Positions 47,975 through 57,472 of a stretch of 64,000 bases of DNA are shown here, piece after piece. The translations under genes were made by a program, and so were the position numbers. A model generated the notes under the pieces. It ran no database searches. It worked only from the letters and a program-made list of their open reading frames with translations, and was not told the origin of the DNA. Origin of the DNA: Streptomyces griseiscabiei (lineage in GTDB: Bacteria; Actinomycetota; Actinomycetes; Streptomycetales; Streptomycetaceae); contig NZ_JAGJBZ010000003.1 in assembly GCF_020010925.1 (NCBI RefSeq), positions 558,001-622,000 of the forward strand, written 5' to 3'. Each line of letters opens with the position of its first letter. The stretch's first letter is position 1.

Positions 47975-48091
47975 AGGGGCGCGGGGAACTGCGCGACCAG
48001 CCCCCACCCACCCGCACGTACCCACGAACCCCCAGGCACCCCCCACCCCACGCCCTGCCCCAAGCGGCAGCGCTCCCGTACGGTTGACGAC
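47974..48091 (+). repeat. Composite 3'-end repeat element, intergenic copy
   Basis: Core CAGGGGCGCGGGGAACTGCG then CGACCAGCCCCCACC, variable ACCCGCAC region, and terminal CCCCCCACCCCACGCCCTG before the next gene. Here the element separates two genes in the same direction. Confidence 0.85.
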
Positions 48092-49216
48092 ATGACTCGT
48101 ATCGGTGGTGCCGAGATGGTCGACTGGAATCTCGCGGTGGCGACCGCGACCCGGCTCGTGCGGCCGGGCCCCGAGGTGAGCCGCGACGAGGCCAGGGCCA
48201 TCGTCGCCGAGCTCCGCCGGCACGCGAAGGCCTCGGAGGAACACGTCCGCGCCTTCACCCGGATGCTGCCCGACACCGGTGACGACACCCCCGTCCTGGT
48301 CGTCGACCGCCCCGGCTGGGTCCGGGCCAACGTCGCCGGGTTCCGGGAACTGCTGAAGCCGCTGCTGGACAAGATGCAGGAACGTCGCGGCAACACCCCG
48401 GGCGGCGCCGTCCTCGGCGCGGTCGGCGGCAAGGTCACCGGCGTCGAACTGGGCATGCTCCTGTCGTTCCTGGCCTCCCGGGTGCTCGGCCAGTACGAGA
48501 CGTTCGCCCCGGCCACCCGCGAACTCCCGGCGGGGGAGAACGGCGGCGGCCGGCTGCTCCTCGTCGCGCCGAACATCGTGCACGTGGAGCGCGAACTCGA
48601 CGTACAGCCCCATGACTTCCGCCTCTGGGTCTGTCTGCACGAGGAGACGCACCGCACGCAGTTCACGGCCGTCCCCTGGCTGCGGGACCACCTGGAGGGC
48701 GAGATCCAGTCGTTCCTGGGGGAGACCGAGGTCGACCCCACGACCTTCCTGGAGCGCATCCGGGAGGCCGCCCAGTCACTCGCGGGTGGCCGTCCCGAGG
48801 GAGAGGTGGGCGACGACGGTCACTCGATCGTGGAGTTGGTGCAGACCCCCGCCCAGCGCGAGATCCTCGGCCGGCTGACCGCCGTGATGTCCCTCCTGGA
48901 GGGCCACGCCGACTTCGTGATGGACGGCGTCGGCCCGGCCGTCGTGCCCTCGGTCGCCGAGATCCGCGAGAAGTTCCAGCAGCGCCGAGCCAAGGGCGCC
49001 TCCCGTCTGGACCAGGCGCTGCGCAAACTGCTGGGCCTGGACGCCAAGCTCAGGCAGTACCGGGACGGTGAGCGGTTCGTACGGGCGGTCGTCGAACAGG
49101 TCGGCATGGACGGTTTCAACCGGGTGTGGACCTCCCCGAACACCCTGCCGACCAAGGCGGAGATCGCCAAACCGGCGGACTGGGTCGCGCGGGTGCATCG
49201 CAAGGCGGATTCGTGA
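48092..49216 (+). CDS. Zinc-dependent metalloprotease-like protein (DUF2342 / F420-biosynthesis-associated)
   Basis: A 374-residue protein with a zincin motif HEETH (His183, Glu184, His187, in VCLHEETHRTQF), fitting the DUF2342 family of actinobacterial proteins annotated as coenzyme F420 biosynthesis-associated. Other conserved segments are WNLAVATATRLVRPGPEVS near the start, SFLASRVLGQYE (about 130-141) and LLEGHADFVMDGVG (about 269-282), whose acidic and His residues could complete the metal site. Function is not established. ATG 48092 has no strong ribosome site. It precedes tilS in the same direction; the neighbours are general housekeeping genes. Confidence 0.85.
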   Translation: MTRIGGAEMVDWNLAVATATRLVRPGPEVSRDEARAIVAELRRHAKASEEHVRAFTRMLPDTGDDTPVLVVDRPGWVRANVAGFRELLKPLLDKMQERRGNTPGGAVLGAVGGKVTGVELGMLLSFLASRVLGQYETFAPATRELPAGENGGGRLLLVAPNIVHVERELDVQPHDFRLWVCLHEETHRTQFTAVPWLRDHLEGEIQSFLGETEVDPTTFLERIREAAQSLAGGRPEGEVGDDGHSIVELVQTPAQREILGRLTAVMSLLEGHADFVMDGVGPAVVPSVAEIREKFQQRRAKGASRLDQALRKLLGLDAKLRQYRDGERFVRAVVEQVGMDGFNRVWTSPNTLPTKAEIAKPADWVARVHRKADS

Positions 49217-49407
49217 GCCGCGCGTGAGCGTGGTGAACGAATCCGGCCGACGGCAGGCGAACGCTCCTCCAATCACCCGTCCGAGGGACCGTGAGCGAGG
49301 GGTAGGCGTGCAATGCTCGGGGAACGGCCCGGTTCTGTCACCATCTACACACTCTGAGTGACCGAACCCGGGCTCACCCCCCGACAACTTCATGAAGGGA
49401 ACCGGAC

Positions 49408-50586
49408 ATGGGTCCCCACCCCGCGGTCGCGGCGATACGCCTGGCGGTCCGCCGCGTACTCCACGACCTCCTCACCGAACACCACACGAACACCACCCTG
49501 CACGCGCCCGCACACGCGACCCACGGCGCGCCGTCCGGCGTGCTCTCGGCCGCGGGCGCGCAAGCGGTGCCCGCGCCCCCCACGGCCGTACCCCCCGCGG
49601 CCGTACCCGTCGAGGTCAGGCGCGGCGGCTCCGCGCGCCCGGGCCCCGGCCGGGCCGGATCCACCGCGGACGAGCGGCCGCTCGTGCTCGTGGCGTGCTC
49701 CGGCGGCGCCGACTCCATGGCGCTCGCCTCCGCCCTCGCCTTCGAGGCGCCCAGGCTCGGCGTCCGCGCCGGCGGCGTCACCGTCGACCACGGTCTGCAG
49801 CCCGGCTCCGACCTGCGCGCCGAGGAAGTCGCCCTGCGCCTGACGGAACTCGGCCTGGACCCGGTCGAGTCCGTGGCCGTGACCGTCGGCCGCGACGGCG
49901 GCCCCGAGGCCGCCGCCCGGGACGCCCGCTACGGCGCCCTCGACGCCGCGCTGGAACGCCACGGCGGCACCGCCGTGCTCCTCGGTCACACCCGCGACGA
50001 CCAGGCCGAAACCGTCCTGCTCGGTCTCGCCCGCGGCTCCGGCATCCGCTCCCTGTCCGGTATGGCCGCGGTCTCGGGGGCCGACGGCCGCTACCGCCGC
50101 CCCTTCCTCCAGCTCGACCGGCAGACCGCCCGCAAGGCGTGCATGGTCCAGTCGCTGCCCGTGTGGGACGACCCGCACAACGCCGATCCCGCCTACACAC
50201 GGTCGCGGCTGCGGCACGAGGGGCTGCCCGCCCTGGAGAAGGCGCTCGGCAAGGGCGTCGTCGAGGCCCTCGCCCGGACGGCCCAGCTCTCCCGGGACGA
50301 CGCCGACGCCCTCGACACCTGGGCCCGTCAGGCCGAGGCGTCCGTGCGGGACGCCGCGGGCCTGCTGGAGTGCGCGAAGCTCTACGCCCTGCCGCCCGCC
50401 GTGCGCCGCCGGATCCTGCGCCGGGCCGCCATCGAGGCCGGTGCTCCGGCGGGTTCCCTCTTCGCCCGGCACATCGAGGAGGTCGACCGCCTCATCACCG
50501 GCTGGCGCGGTCAGGGGGCCATCAATCTCCCCGGCCGGGTCGTCGCCCAGCGCCAGGGTGGCAGACTGGTGATTCGGCAAGGCTGA
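49408..50586 (+). CDS. tilS: tRNA(Ile)-lysidine synthetase
   Basis: A 392-residue enzyme that ligates lysine to C34 of tRNA-Ile2 using ATP, changing its codon from AUG to AUA and its identity from Met to Ile. The PP-loop SGGADS starts at Ser98 ([12 protein letters not shown]); other conserved motifs are [10 protein letters not shown] (about 193-202) and RRPFLQLDR (about 231-239). In most bacteria the PP-loop is near residue 25, so there is an N-terminal extension of ~65 residues: a helix (about 1-25), then a Pro/Ala-rich stretch. Start ATG 49408 has GAAGGGA upstream. It is followed by hpt, ftsH and the folate genes. Confidence 0.94.
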   Translation: MGPHPAVAAIRLAVRRVLHDLLTEHHTNTTLHAPAHATHGAPSGVLSAAGAQAVPAPPTAVPPAAVPVEVRRGGSARPGPGRAGSTADERPLVLVACSGGADSMALASALAFEAPRLGVRAGGVTVDHGLQPGSDLRAEEVALRLTELGLDPVESVAVTVGRDGGPEAAARDARYGALDAALERHGGTAVLLGHTRDDQAETVLLGLARGSGIRSLSGMAAVSGADGRYRRPFLQLDRQTARKACMVQSLPVWDDPHNADPAYTRSRLRHEGLPALEKALGKGVVEALARTAQLSRDDADALDTWARQAEASVRDAAGLLECAKLYALPPAVRRRILRRAAIEAGAPAGSLFARHIEEVDRLITGWRGQGAINLPGRVVAQRQGGRLVIRQG

Positions 50587-50673
50587 ATCCGGACGCCGAA
50601 GGGGCCCCTCACCCGGGCCCCGATCCCCCGCACGGGACGCGGGCGTCCGGCAGCGGCCCTGGGACGACCGAAA

Positions 50674-51237
50674 GTGATGCGGGTGGACGCGAAAGACATG
50701 GGCACCGACCTCAAAGAGGTGCTCATCACCAAGGAAGAGATCGACGCGAAGCTGGTCGAGCTGGCCGCGAAGATCGACGCGGAGTACGCGGGCAAGGACC
50801 TGCTGATCGTCGGAGTCCTCAAGGGCGCGGTGATGGTCATGGCGGACCTCGCCCGGGCGCTGTCCACCCCGGTCACGATGGACTGGATGGCCGTGTCCTC
50901 CTACGGAGCGGGCACCCAGTCCTCGGGTGTGGTGCGGATCCTCAAGGACCTCGACACCGACATCAAGGGCAAGCACGTCCTGATCGTCGAGGACATCATC
51001 GACTCGGGGCTGACGCTGTCCTGGCTGATCTCCAACCTCGGCTCCCGTGAGCCCGAGTCCCTGAAGATCTGCACGCTGCTGCGCAAGCCCGACGCCGCCA
51101 AGGTCGCCATCGACGTGGAGTGGGTCGGCTTCGACATCCCCAACGAGTTCGTCGTGGGGTACGGCCTCGACTTCGCCGAGAAGTACCGCAACCTCCCGTT
51201 CGTCGGTACGCTCGCGCCCCACGTCTACGGCGGTTGA
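50674..51237 (+). CDS. hpt: Hypoxanthine phosphoribosyltransferase
   Basis: A 187-residue purine salvage enzyme that makes IMP or GMP from hypoxanthine or guanine and PRPP. The PRPP-binding motif [14 protein letters not shown] (about 107-120) and the base-binding segment [20 protein letters not shown] (about 150-169) are intact. A GTG/ATG pair at 50674/50677 leads the frame; another candidate is ATG 50698 ([10 protein letters not shown]), closer to the form I recall from S. coelicolor. The gene follows tilS and precedes ftsH, a conserved order (tilS-hpt-ftsH) in many bacteria. Confidence 0.94.
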   Translation: MMRVDAKDMGTDLKEVLITKEEIDAKLVELAAKIDAEYAGKDLLIVGVLKGAVMVMADLARALSTPVTMDWMAVSSYGAGTQSSGVVRILKDLDTDIKGKHVLIVEDIIDSGLTLSWLISNLGSREPESLKICTLLRKPDAAKVAIDVEWVGFDIPNEFVVGYGLDFAEKYRNLPFVGTLAPHVYGG

Positions 51238-51435
51238 ACCGGCTCGGGCCGACCCCCGTAAGACGCTCGGGAACCCCAGCGGGTTTCGCGCCGTTGGAGC
51301 ATGCGAGGACGGGATCGCCGACAGTCCCCTGCGGCTTCGGGTGACAATGCTGGGGTACCGTCCGAAGAGCAGTCTGTAAAAGTCTTTATCAAACTCACTA
51401 TGGCAGGAGGGACGGGGCGGCACCGCTCCGTATGG

Positions 51436-53451
51436 ATGGACGTGAAGCGATACTTCCGTGGGCCAGTCATGTGGATCGTGCTGGCCGTCCTTGCCGTGGT
51501 CGTGTTGATGCAGGTCGTCGGCTCGTCCGGCGGCTACAAGACGGTGGACACCGGCCAGGTGGTCCAGGCGATCAATGACAACAAGGTCAAAGAAGCCAAA
51601 CTGACCACCGGCGAAGAGCAGCTCCTCAAGGTGCAGCTCAAGGACGGCCAGAAGATCGAGGGCAGCTCGAAGATCCAGGCGAGCTACATCGGCGACCAGG
51701 GCGTCACCCTCGCCAACACCCTGCAGGACAAGTTCCAGAACAAGCAGATCCCCGACGGCTACACGGTCTCCCCGACCAAGCAGAACGCTTTCGTCGGCAT
51801 CCTGCTGTCTCTGCTCCCCTTCGTCCTGATCGTGGTCGTCTTCCTGTTCCTGATGAACCAGATGCAGGGCGGCGGCTCCCGGGTCATGCAGTTCGGGAAG
51901 TCCAAGGCCAAGCTCATCACCAAGGACACCCCGAAGACGACGTTCGCGGACGTCGCCGGTGCGGACGAGGCCGTCGAGGAACTCCACGAGATCAAGGAGT
52001 TCCTGCAGGAGCCGGCCAAGTTCCAGGCCGTCGGCGCCAAGATCCCGAAGGGTGTGCTGCTCTACGGCCCGCCCGGTACGGGCAAGACGCTGCTGGCGCG
52101 TGCCGTCGCCGGCGAGGCGGGCGTCCCCTTCTACTCGATCTCCGGTTCCGACTTCGTCGAGATGTTCGTCGGTGTCGGTGCCTCCCGGGTCCGTGACCTG
52201 TTCGAGCAGGCCAAGGCGAACGCCCCGGCGATCGTCTTCGTCGACGAGATCGACGCGGTCGGCCGCCACCGCGGCGCCGGCCTCGGCGGTGGTCACGACG
52301 AGCGCGAGCAGACGCTGAACCAGCTGCTCGTCGAGATGGACGGCTTCGACGTCAAGGGCGGTGTGATCCTCATCGCCGCGACGAACCGCCCGGACATCCT
52401 CGACCCGGCGCTGCTGCGCCCGGGCCGCTTCGACCGTCAGATCGCCGTGGACCGCCCGGACATGCAGGGCCGTCTGGAGATCCTCAAGGTCCACCAGAAG
52501 GGCAAGCCGGTCGCGCCCGACGTCGACCTCGGCGCCGTCGCCCGCCGCACCCCCGGTATGACGGGTGCCGATCTCTCCAACGTCCTGAACGAGGCCGCGC
52601 TCCTGACGGCCCGCAGCGACAAGAAGCTGATCGACAACCACATGCTGGACGAGGCGATCGACCGTGTGATCGCGGGCCCGCAGAAGCGGACCCGGATCAT
52701 GTCCGACAAGGAGAAGAAGATCACCGCGTACCACGAGGGCGGACACGCCCTGGTCGCGGCGGCCTCACCGAACTCCGACCCGGTCCACAAGATCACCATC
52801 CTGTCCAGAGGGCGCGCCCTCGGGTACACGATGGTCCTGCCGGACGAGGACAAGTACTCGACCACCCGTAACGAGATGCTCGACCAGCTCGGCTACATGA
52901 TGGGTGGCCGCGCCGCCGAGGAACTGGTCTTCCACGACCCGACCACCGGCGCCGCGAACGACATCGAGAAGGCCACCGGTCTGGCCCGCGCGATGGTCAC
53001 GCAGTACGGCATGACCGAGCGTCTCGGCGCCATCAAGTTCGGCGGCGACAACACCGAGCCGTTCCTCGGACGTGAGATGGCTCACCAGCGTGACTACTCG
53101 GAAGAGGTCGCCGCGCTGGTGGACGAGGAAGTCAAGAAGCTCATCGAGAACGCGCACAACGAGGCCTGGGAGATCCTGGTCGAGAACCGCGACGTCCTCG
53201 ACAACCTGGTGCTTCAGCTGCTGGAGAAGGAGACGCTGGGCAAGGAGCAGATCGCCGAGATCTTCTCCGCCATCGTCAAGCGTCCGGCCCGGCCCGCCTG
53301 GACCGGCTCCTCCCGCCGCACCCCCTCCACCCGTCCGCCGGTGCTCTCCCCCCGGGAGCTGGCACTGACGAACGGCGCGAACGGCGCGACGCCGGCGATC
53401 ACCACCAAGGCGCCCGTCGACGCGACGCCGGAGGAGAGCCCGGAGAGCTGA
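51436..53451 (+). CDS. ftsH: ATP-dependent zinc metalloprotease FtsH
   Basis: A 671-residue membrane AAA+ protease that degrades misfolded and regulatory proteins. Two transmembrane helices (about 9-27 and 119-141) flank an extracytoplasmic segment. Walker A is GPPGTGKT (211-218), Walker B VFVDEID, second region of homology [18 protein letters not shown], and the zinc site HEGGH (His433, Glu434, His437). The C-terminal ~45 residues are a low-complexity [22 protein letters not shown] tail. I selected ATG 51436 ([10 protein letters not shown]) since upstream in-frame codons lack family similarity and the family starts at MDVKRY. An unusually AT-rich stretch (about 51,374-51,400) upstream is likely part of its promoter. 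Confidence 0.97.
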   Translation: MDVKRYFRGPVMWIVLAVLAVVVLMQVVGSSGGYKTVDTGQVVQAINDNKVKEAKLTTGEEQLLKVQLKDGQKIEGSSKIQASYIGDQGVTLANTLQDKFQNKQIPDGYTVSPTKQNAFVGILLSLLPFVLIVVVFLFLMNQMQGGGSRVMQFGKSKAKLITKDTPKTTFADVAGADEAVEELHEIKEFLQEPAKFQAVGAKIPKGVLLYGPPGTGKTLLARAVAGEAGVPFYSISGSDFVEMFVGVGASRVRDLFEQAKANAPAIVFVDEIDAVGRHRGAGLGGGHDEREQTLNQLLVEMDGFDVKGGVILIAATNRPDILDPALLRPGRFDRQIAVDRPDMQGRLEILKVHQKGKPVAPDVDLGAVARRTPGMTGADLSNVLNEAALLTARSDKKLIDNHMLDEAIDRVIAGPQKRTRIMSDKEKKITAYHEGGHALVAAASPNSDPVHKITILSRGRALGYTMVLPDEDKYSTTRNEMLDQLGYMMGGRAAEELVFHDPTTGAANDIEKATGLARAMVTQYGMTERLGAIKFGGDNTEPFLGREMAHQRDYSEEVAALVDEEVKKLIENAHNEAWEILVENRDVLDNLVLQLLEKETLGKEQIAEIFSAIVKRPARPAWTGSSRRTPSTRPPVLSPRELALTNGANGATPAITTKAPVDATPEESPES

Positions 53452-53651
53452 TGCCCCACCGGTGAGAACCGGCCACCGGGAGCCCCGGCTCCCGGCCCCG
53501 CCGCCTCACCCATCCCGGAATGGATGCCGCGCCCCCCTGGAATTAGCCTGGGGGGCGCGGCATTTCCGTATGGCCACGACATGGGCGGAACGTGGCCGAA
53601 AGGTGAGACGCGTAGTCCGTACGCGTCGCAGGTTCAGGAACGAGGCACGTC

Positions 53652-54257
53652 ATGACCGATCCCGTGACACTGGACGGTGACGGCACCGTCGGCGAGTTCG
53701 ACGAGAAGAGAGCCGAGAACGCCGTACGGGAGCTGCTGATCGCGGTCGGTGAGGACCCCGACCGGGAGGGGCTCAGGGAGACACCGGCGCGGGTGGCGCG
53801 GGCGTACAAGGAGATCTTCGCGGGACTGTGGCAGCGGCCGGAGTCCGTGCTGACCACGACGTTCGACCTCGGGCACGACGAGATGGTGCTGGTGAAGGAC
53901 ATCGAGGTGTACAGCACCTGCGAACACCATCTGGTGCCGTTCCGGGGCGTCGCCCATGTCGGGTACATCCCGTCCACCAGCGGAAAGATCACCGGTCTGT
54001 CGAAGCTGGCACGGCTCGTGGACGTCTACGCCCGGCGCCCGCAGGTCCAGGAGCGGATGACGACGCAGATCGCCGACTCGCTGATGGAGATCCTGGAGCC
54101 GCGCGGGGTGATCGTGGTCGTGGAGTGCGAGCACATGTGCATGTCGATGCGGGGCATCCGCAAGCCCGGCGCCAAGACCATAACGTCGGCGGTGCGCGGC
54201 CAGCTCAGGGACGCGGCGACCCGGAACGAGGCGATGAGCCTCATCATGGCCCACTGA
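53652..54257 (+). CDS. folE: GTP cyclohydrolase I
   Basis: A 201-residue enzyme making 7,8-dihydroneopterin triphosphate from GTP, the first folate step. Zinc ligand region [20 protein letters not shown] (about 88-107) and the later [14 protein letters not shown] (about 156-169) carry the conserved Cys/His. The N-terminal helix and [19 protein letters not shown] are typical. Start ATG 53652. It lies 200 bp after ftsH and 20 bp before folP, so it begins the folate operon. Confidence 0.97.
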   Translation: MTDPVTLDGDGTVGEFDEKRAENAVRELLIAVGEDPDREGLRETPARVARAYKEIFAGLWQRPESVLTTTFDLGHDEMVLVKDIEVYSTCEHHLVPFRGVAHVGYIPSTSGKITGLSKLARLVDVYARRPQVQERMTTQIADSLMEILEPRGVIVVVECEHMCMSMRGIRKPGAKTITSAVRGQLRDAATRNEAMSLIMAH

Positions 54258-54277
54258 CCACCCCCTAGGCTGGGCGT

Positions 54278-55147
54278 ATGAGCAAGCAGAACCGGCGCGG
54301 CCAGGTGGCCGGAATGCCCGGGTGGGACCGTTGCGCGGTCATGGGAGTCGTCAATGTCACCCCGGACTCCTTCTCCGACGGCGGTCGCTGGTTCGACACC
54401 ACGGCCGCGGTCAAGCACGGCCTGGACATGGTCGCGGAGGGCGCGGACCTGGTGGACGTGGGCGGTGAGTCGACCCGCCCCGGGGCCACCCGCGTCGACG
54501 AGGCCGAGGAGCTCAAGCGGGTCGTCCCCGTCGTGCGGGGGCTGGCCTCCGAGGGCGTGGTCGTCTCCGTGGACACCGTGCGCGCCGTCGTCGCCGAGCA
54601 GGCGCTCGCGGCGGGCGCCACCCTCGTCAACGACGTCAGCGGCGGCCTCGCCGACCCCGCGATGATCCCGGTGGTCGCCGACGCGGGCGCCCCCTTCGTG
54701 GTGATGCACTGGCGGGGCTTCATGCAGGGCGGCGCCAACGTCAAGGGCGTCTACGAGGACGTCGTCGCCGAGGTGCTGGACGAACTGCGTGTGCGGGTGG
54801 AGGCGGTGCTGGAGGGCGGTGTCGCGGCGGACCGGGTGATCGTCGACCCGGGCCTCGGCTTCTCCAAGGACGCCGAGCACGACCTCGCCCTGCTCGCCCG
54901 GCTCGACCGGCTGCACGGCCTCGGCCGGCCCCTGCTGGTCGCCGCCTCCCGCAAGCGGTTCCTCGGCCGGGTCCTGGCGGGGCCGGAGGGCGCCCCGCCG
55001 CCCGCCCGGGAACGGGACGCCGCCACGGCCGCCGTGTCGGCCCTGGCCGCCCAGCAGGGCGCCTGGGCGGTCCGGGTGCACGAGGTCCGCGCCACCGCCG
55101 ACGCGGTCCGGGTGGCCCGCGCCATCGAAGGGGCCCGCGAGCGGTGA
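54278..55147 (+). CDS. folP: Dihydropteroate synthase
   Basis: A 289-residue TIM-barrel enzyme joining pteridine to p-aminobenzoate, the sulfonamide target. MGVVNVTPDSFSDGG (about 24-38), DVGGESTRPGA (about 62-72), and the pterin/phosphate segment VIVDPGLGFSKD (about 188-199) are all present. ATG 54278 follows folE by 20 bp. Its TGA overlaps the GTG of the NTF2-like gene (GTGA at 55144-55147). Confidence 0.96.
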   Translation: MSKQNRRGQVAGMPGWDRCAVMGVVNVTPDSFSDGGRWFDTTAAVKHGLDMVAEGADLVDVGGESTRPGATRVDEAEELKRVVPVVRGLASEGVVVSVDTVRAVVAEQALAAGATLVNDVSGGLADPAMIPVVADAGAPFVVMHWRGFMQGGANVKGVYEDVVAEVLDELRVRVEAVLEGGVAADRVIVDPGLGFSKDAEHDLALLARLDRLHGLGRPLLVAASRKRFLGRVLAGPEGAPPPARERDAATAAVSALAAQQGAWAVRVHEVRATADAVRVARAIEGARER

Positions 55148-55647
55148 GCGCCCCCCACCTCGACGTCGAACAGGTCGAACTCGCCAACCGCGCCTTCTAC
55201 GAGGCGATGGAACAGGGCGACTTCGAGACGCTCTCCTCGCTCTGGCTGAGCCCGGCCGACGTGGGCGTGGACGAGGAGTACCACGACCCCGCCGACACCG
55301 GGGTGATCTCCTGCGTCCACCCCGGCTGGCCGGTCCTCACCGGGCGCGGCGAGGTGCTGCGGTCGTACGCGCTGATCATGGCGAACACCGAGTACATCCA
55401 GTTCTTCCTCACCGATGTGCATGTGTCGGTCACCGGGGACACCGCGCTCGTCACCTGCACCGAGAACATCCTCAGCGGGGGGCCCGCGCCGGACGGCGGG
55501 GACGAGCTGGGGCCGCTGGTGGGGCAGCTGGTGGTCGCCACGAACGTGTTCTGCCGCACGTCCGACGGCTGGAAGCTCTGGTCGCACCACGGCTCCCCGG
55601 TCCTGACCGAATCCGATGACGACGAGGGGGACGAGTCACCCTCCTGA
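55144..55647 (+). CDS. NTF2/SnoaL-like protein in the folate operon
   Basis: A 167-residue protein with a nuclear-transport-factor-2-like cone fold: VELANRAFYEAMEQGDFETL first helix (about 10-29), Trp of LWLSPADVG, HPGWPVLTGRGEVLRSYALI (about 59-78), and beta-strands VHVSVTGDTALVTCTENI and TNVFCRTSDGWKLWSHHGSPV. Such proteins include ketosteroid isomerase-like enzymes and ligand-binding pockets. GTG 55144 overlaps the FolP stop. It is therefore co-translated with FolP and probably has a pathway-related role, which is not known. The gap to FolB is 197 bp. Confidence 0.8.
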   Translation: MSAPHLDVEQVELANRAFYEAMEQGDFETLSSLWLSPADVGVDEEYHDPADTGVISCVHPGWPVLTGRGEVLRSYALIMANTEYIQFFLTDVHVSVTGDTALVTCTENILSGGPAPDGGDELGPLVGQLVVATNVFCRTSDGWKLWSHHGSPVLTESDDDEGDESPS

Positions 55648-55844
55648 GCGGGTAGGCGGGGGGAACGCCCGGTGAACCCTGCCGGTACACGGGTGGACCC
55701 GAGCCGTCGTGGGTGAGCGCTGTCGGTGCTCGCAGGTAGATTCGAAGGGGCCGGTGTGCCGCTCGCACATCCGCGCATACGGAAGTCACCGGTGGGACAC
55801 CGGTCGGCATCGGCCGTCGTCGACGATCGTCAGGAGTGATTCGC

Positions 55845-56204
55845 GTGGATCGTGTCGCGCTGCGCGGCCTCAGGGCCCGTGGGTACCACGGGGTGTTCCC
55901 GCACGAGCGGGAGGAGGGCCAGACCTTCGTCGTGGACCTCACGCTCGGCCTGGACACCCGGCCGGCCGCGGCCGACGACGACCTGGCGAAGACCGTGCAC
56001 TACGGGATCGTGGCGGAGGAGGTCGTCGCCGTCGTCGAGGGCGAGCCGGTGAACCTCATCGAGACCCTCGCCGAGCGCATCGCCCAGGCGTGCCTGAAGT
56101 ACGAGGGGGTCCAGGAGGTCGAGGTCGCCGTGCACAAACCGAACGCGCCGATCACCGTCCCCTTCGACGACGTGACCGTCACCATCACCCGGAGCCGAGT
56201 ATGA
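55845..56204 (+). CDS. folB: Dihydroneopterin aldolase
   Basis: A 119-residue enzyme converting dihydroneopterin to 6-hydroxymethyl-dihydropterin and glycolaldehyde. RGYHGVFPHEREEGQTFVVD (about 12-31) and the catalytic-region segments ETLAERIAQACL and VHKPNAPI are present. GTG 55845 is favoured over GTG 55836 because AGGAG at 55832-55836 is eight bases before it. The stop overlaps the folK start (ATGA at 56201-56204), so FolB and FolK are coupled. Confidence 0.95.
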   Translation: MDRVALRGLRARGYHGVFPHEREEGQTFVVDLTLGLDTRPAAADDDLAKTVHYGIVAEEVVAVVEGEPVNLIETLAERIAQACLKYEGVQEVEVAVHKPNAPITVPFDDVTVTITRSRV

Positions 56205-56815
56205 CCGCGTCGTTCTTCACCGAGGGTCAGAGCGACCCGACCGTACAGCCGGTGCCCGCCTCCGTCGTGCGGAAGGTGGACGAGGCCGACACCACCCTGC
56301 ACAACCCCCGCCGGGCCGTGCTCTCCCTCGGCTCGAACCTGGGCAACCGGCTGGAGAACCTCCAGGGCGCCATCGACGCGCTGGAGGACACCCCCGGCGT
56401 CCGGGTCAAGGCCGTGTCCCCGGTGTACGAGACCGAGCCGTGGGGGGTGGCGCCGGGCAGCCAGCCCTCGTACTTCAACGCGGTGGTCGTGCTGAAGACC
56501 ACCCTGCCGCCGTCCTCCCTGCTGGAGCGGGCCCAGGCCGTCGAGGAGGCCTTCCACCGGGTGCGGGACGAGCGCTGGGGGCCGCGCACCCTGGACGTCG
56601 ACATCGTGGCGTACGCGGACGTCGTCTCCGACGACCCGGCGCTGACCCTGCCGCACCCGCGCGCGCACGAGCGGGCCTTCGTCCTCGCCCCCTGGTACGA
56701 CGTCGAGCCGGAGGCCCGGCTCGCCGGGCGGGGCCCGGTCGCCGCGCTTCTGGACGAGGTCACCGGCGAGGGCGTCTCGCCCCGCGCCGACCTGGAACTC
56801 CACCTGCCCGAGTAG
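56201..56815 (+). CDS. folK: HPPK (2-amino-4-hydroxy-6-hydroxymethyldihydropteridine diphosphokinase)
   Basis: A 204-residue kinase that pyrophosphorylates 6-hydroxymethyldihydropterin for FolP. The conserved core starts at residue ~40 (VLSLGSNLGNRLENLQGAID), followed by ETEPWGVAPGSQPSYFNAVV, and the DVDIVAY metal-binding aspartates plus LPHPRAHERAFVLAPW. About 38 residues precede the first strand, more than in E. coli FolK; start ATG 56201 overlaps the FolB stop. Confidence 0.95.
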   Translation: MTASFFTEGQSDPTVQPVPASVVRKVDEADTTLHNPRRAVLSLGSNLGNRLENLQGAIDALEDTPGVRVKAVSPVYETEPWGVAPGSQPSYFNAVVVLKTTLPPSSLLERAQAVEEAFHRVRDERWGPRTLDVDIVAYADVVSDDPALTLPHPRAHERAFVLAPWYDVEPEARLAGRGPVAALLDEVTGEGVSPRADLELHLPE

Positions 56816-56934
56816 TCGTTAAGGTCTACCGGGTCGGGATCATCCCCGACACCGTCGGGACCACCGGCCGGGCCGACCGTCCGGCGCCCGTGGACCCGGC
56901 TTCCGTGGACCATCGGGCTCGTCGAAGGGGCATC

Positions 56935-57420
56935 GTGAAAGAGCTGCGCATCAGGACGCTGGCCGCGGTGTTCGTGGTGGCGGGGGTGCTGTCCTGGGCG
57001 GGGGCCCGGCTGTGGAACTCGGTGGGCACCCTGCCGAGCGTCCCACTGGCCGCGCCCATCGTGCTCGCCCTGATCGCCGCCGTGCTGACGGCCACCGCGC
57101 TGTCCCTGCGGGCCCGGCTCAAGGCCCAGCGGGAGCGCCGGCCGGACGCCAAGGGCGTGGAGCCCCTGATGGCCGCCCGCGCCGTCGTCTTCGGCCAGGC
57201 CAGCGCCCTGGTCGCCGCGCTCGTCGCCGGGATGTACGGCGGTGTCGGCGCCTTCCTCCTGGAGTACCTGGACGTCCCGGCCCGCCGCGACCAGGCCATC
57301 TACGCCGGGTTCTCCGTCCTCGCGGGCCTCGGCGTCATAGTGGCCGCCTTCTTCCTGGAGCGGGTCTGCAAGCTCCCGGAGGACGACGACACGGGCGGCG
57401 GGGCGGCCCGGGCCACCTGA
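56935..57420 (+). CDS. DUF3180 membrane protein
   Basis: A 161-residue protein with four hydrophobic segments (about 9-27, 35-55, 84-106, 122-145). It ends in an acidic, Gly-rich tail. DUF3180 proteins follow folK in many actinobacteria, which suggests a linked role, but the function is unknown. GTG 56935 is preceded by GAAGGGG. It lies 119 bp after folK. Confidence 0.85.
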   Translation: MKELRIRTLAAVFVVAGVLSWAGARLWNSVGTLPSVPLAAPIVLALIAAVLTATALSLRARLKAQRERRPDAKGVEPLMAARAVVFGQASALVAALVAGMYGGVGAFLLEYLDVPARRDQAIYAGFSVLAGLGVIVAAFFLERVCKLPEDDDTGGGAARAT

Positions 57421-57472
57421 ACGCCGGGCCCGCGCCCTCCCCGCGGCCTCACGGCTCGGACGGCCTCACCGC

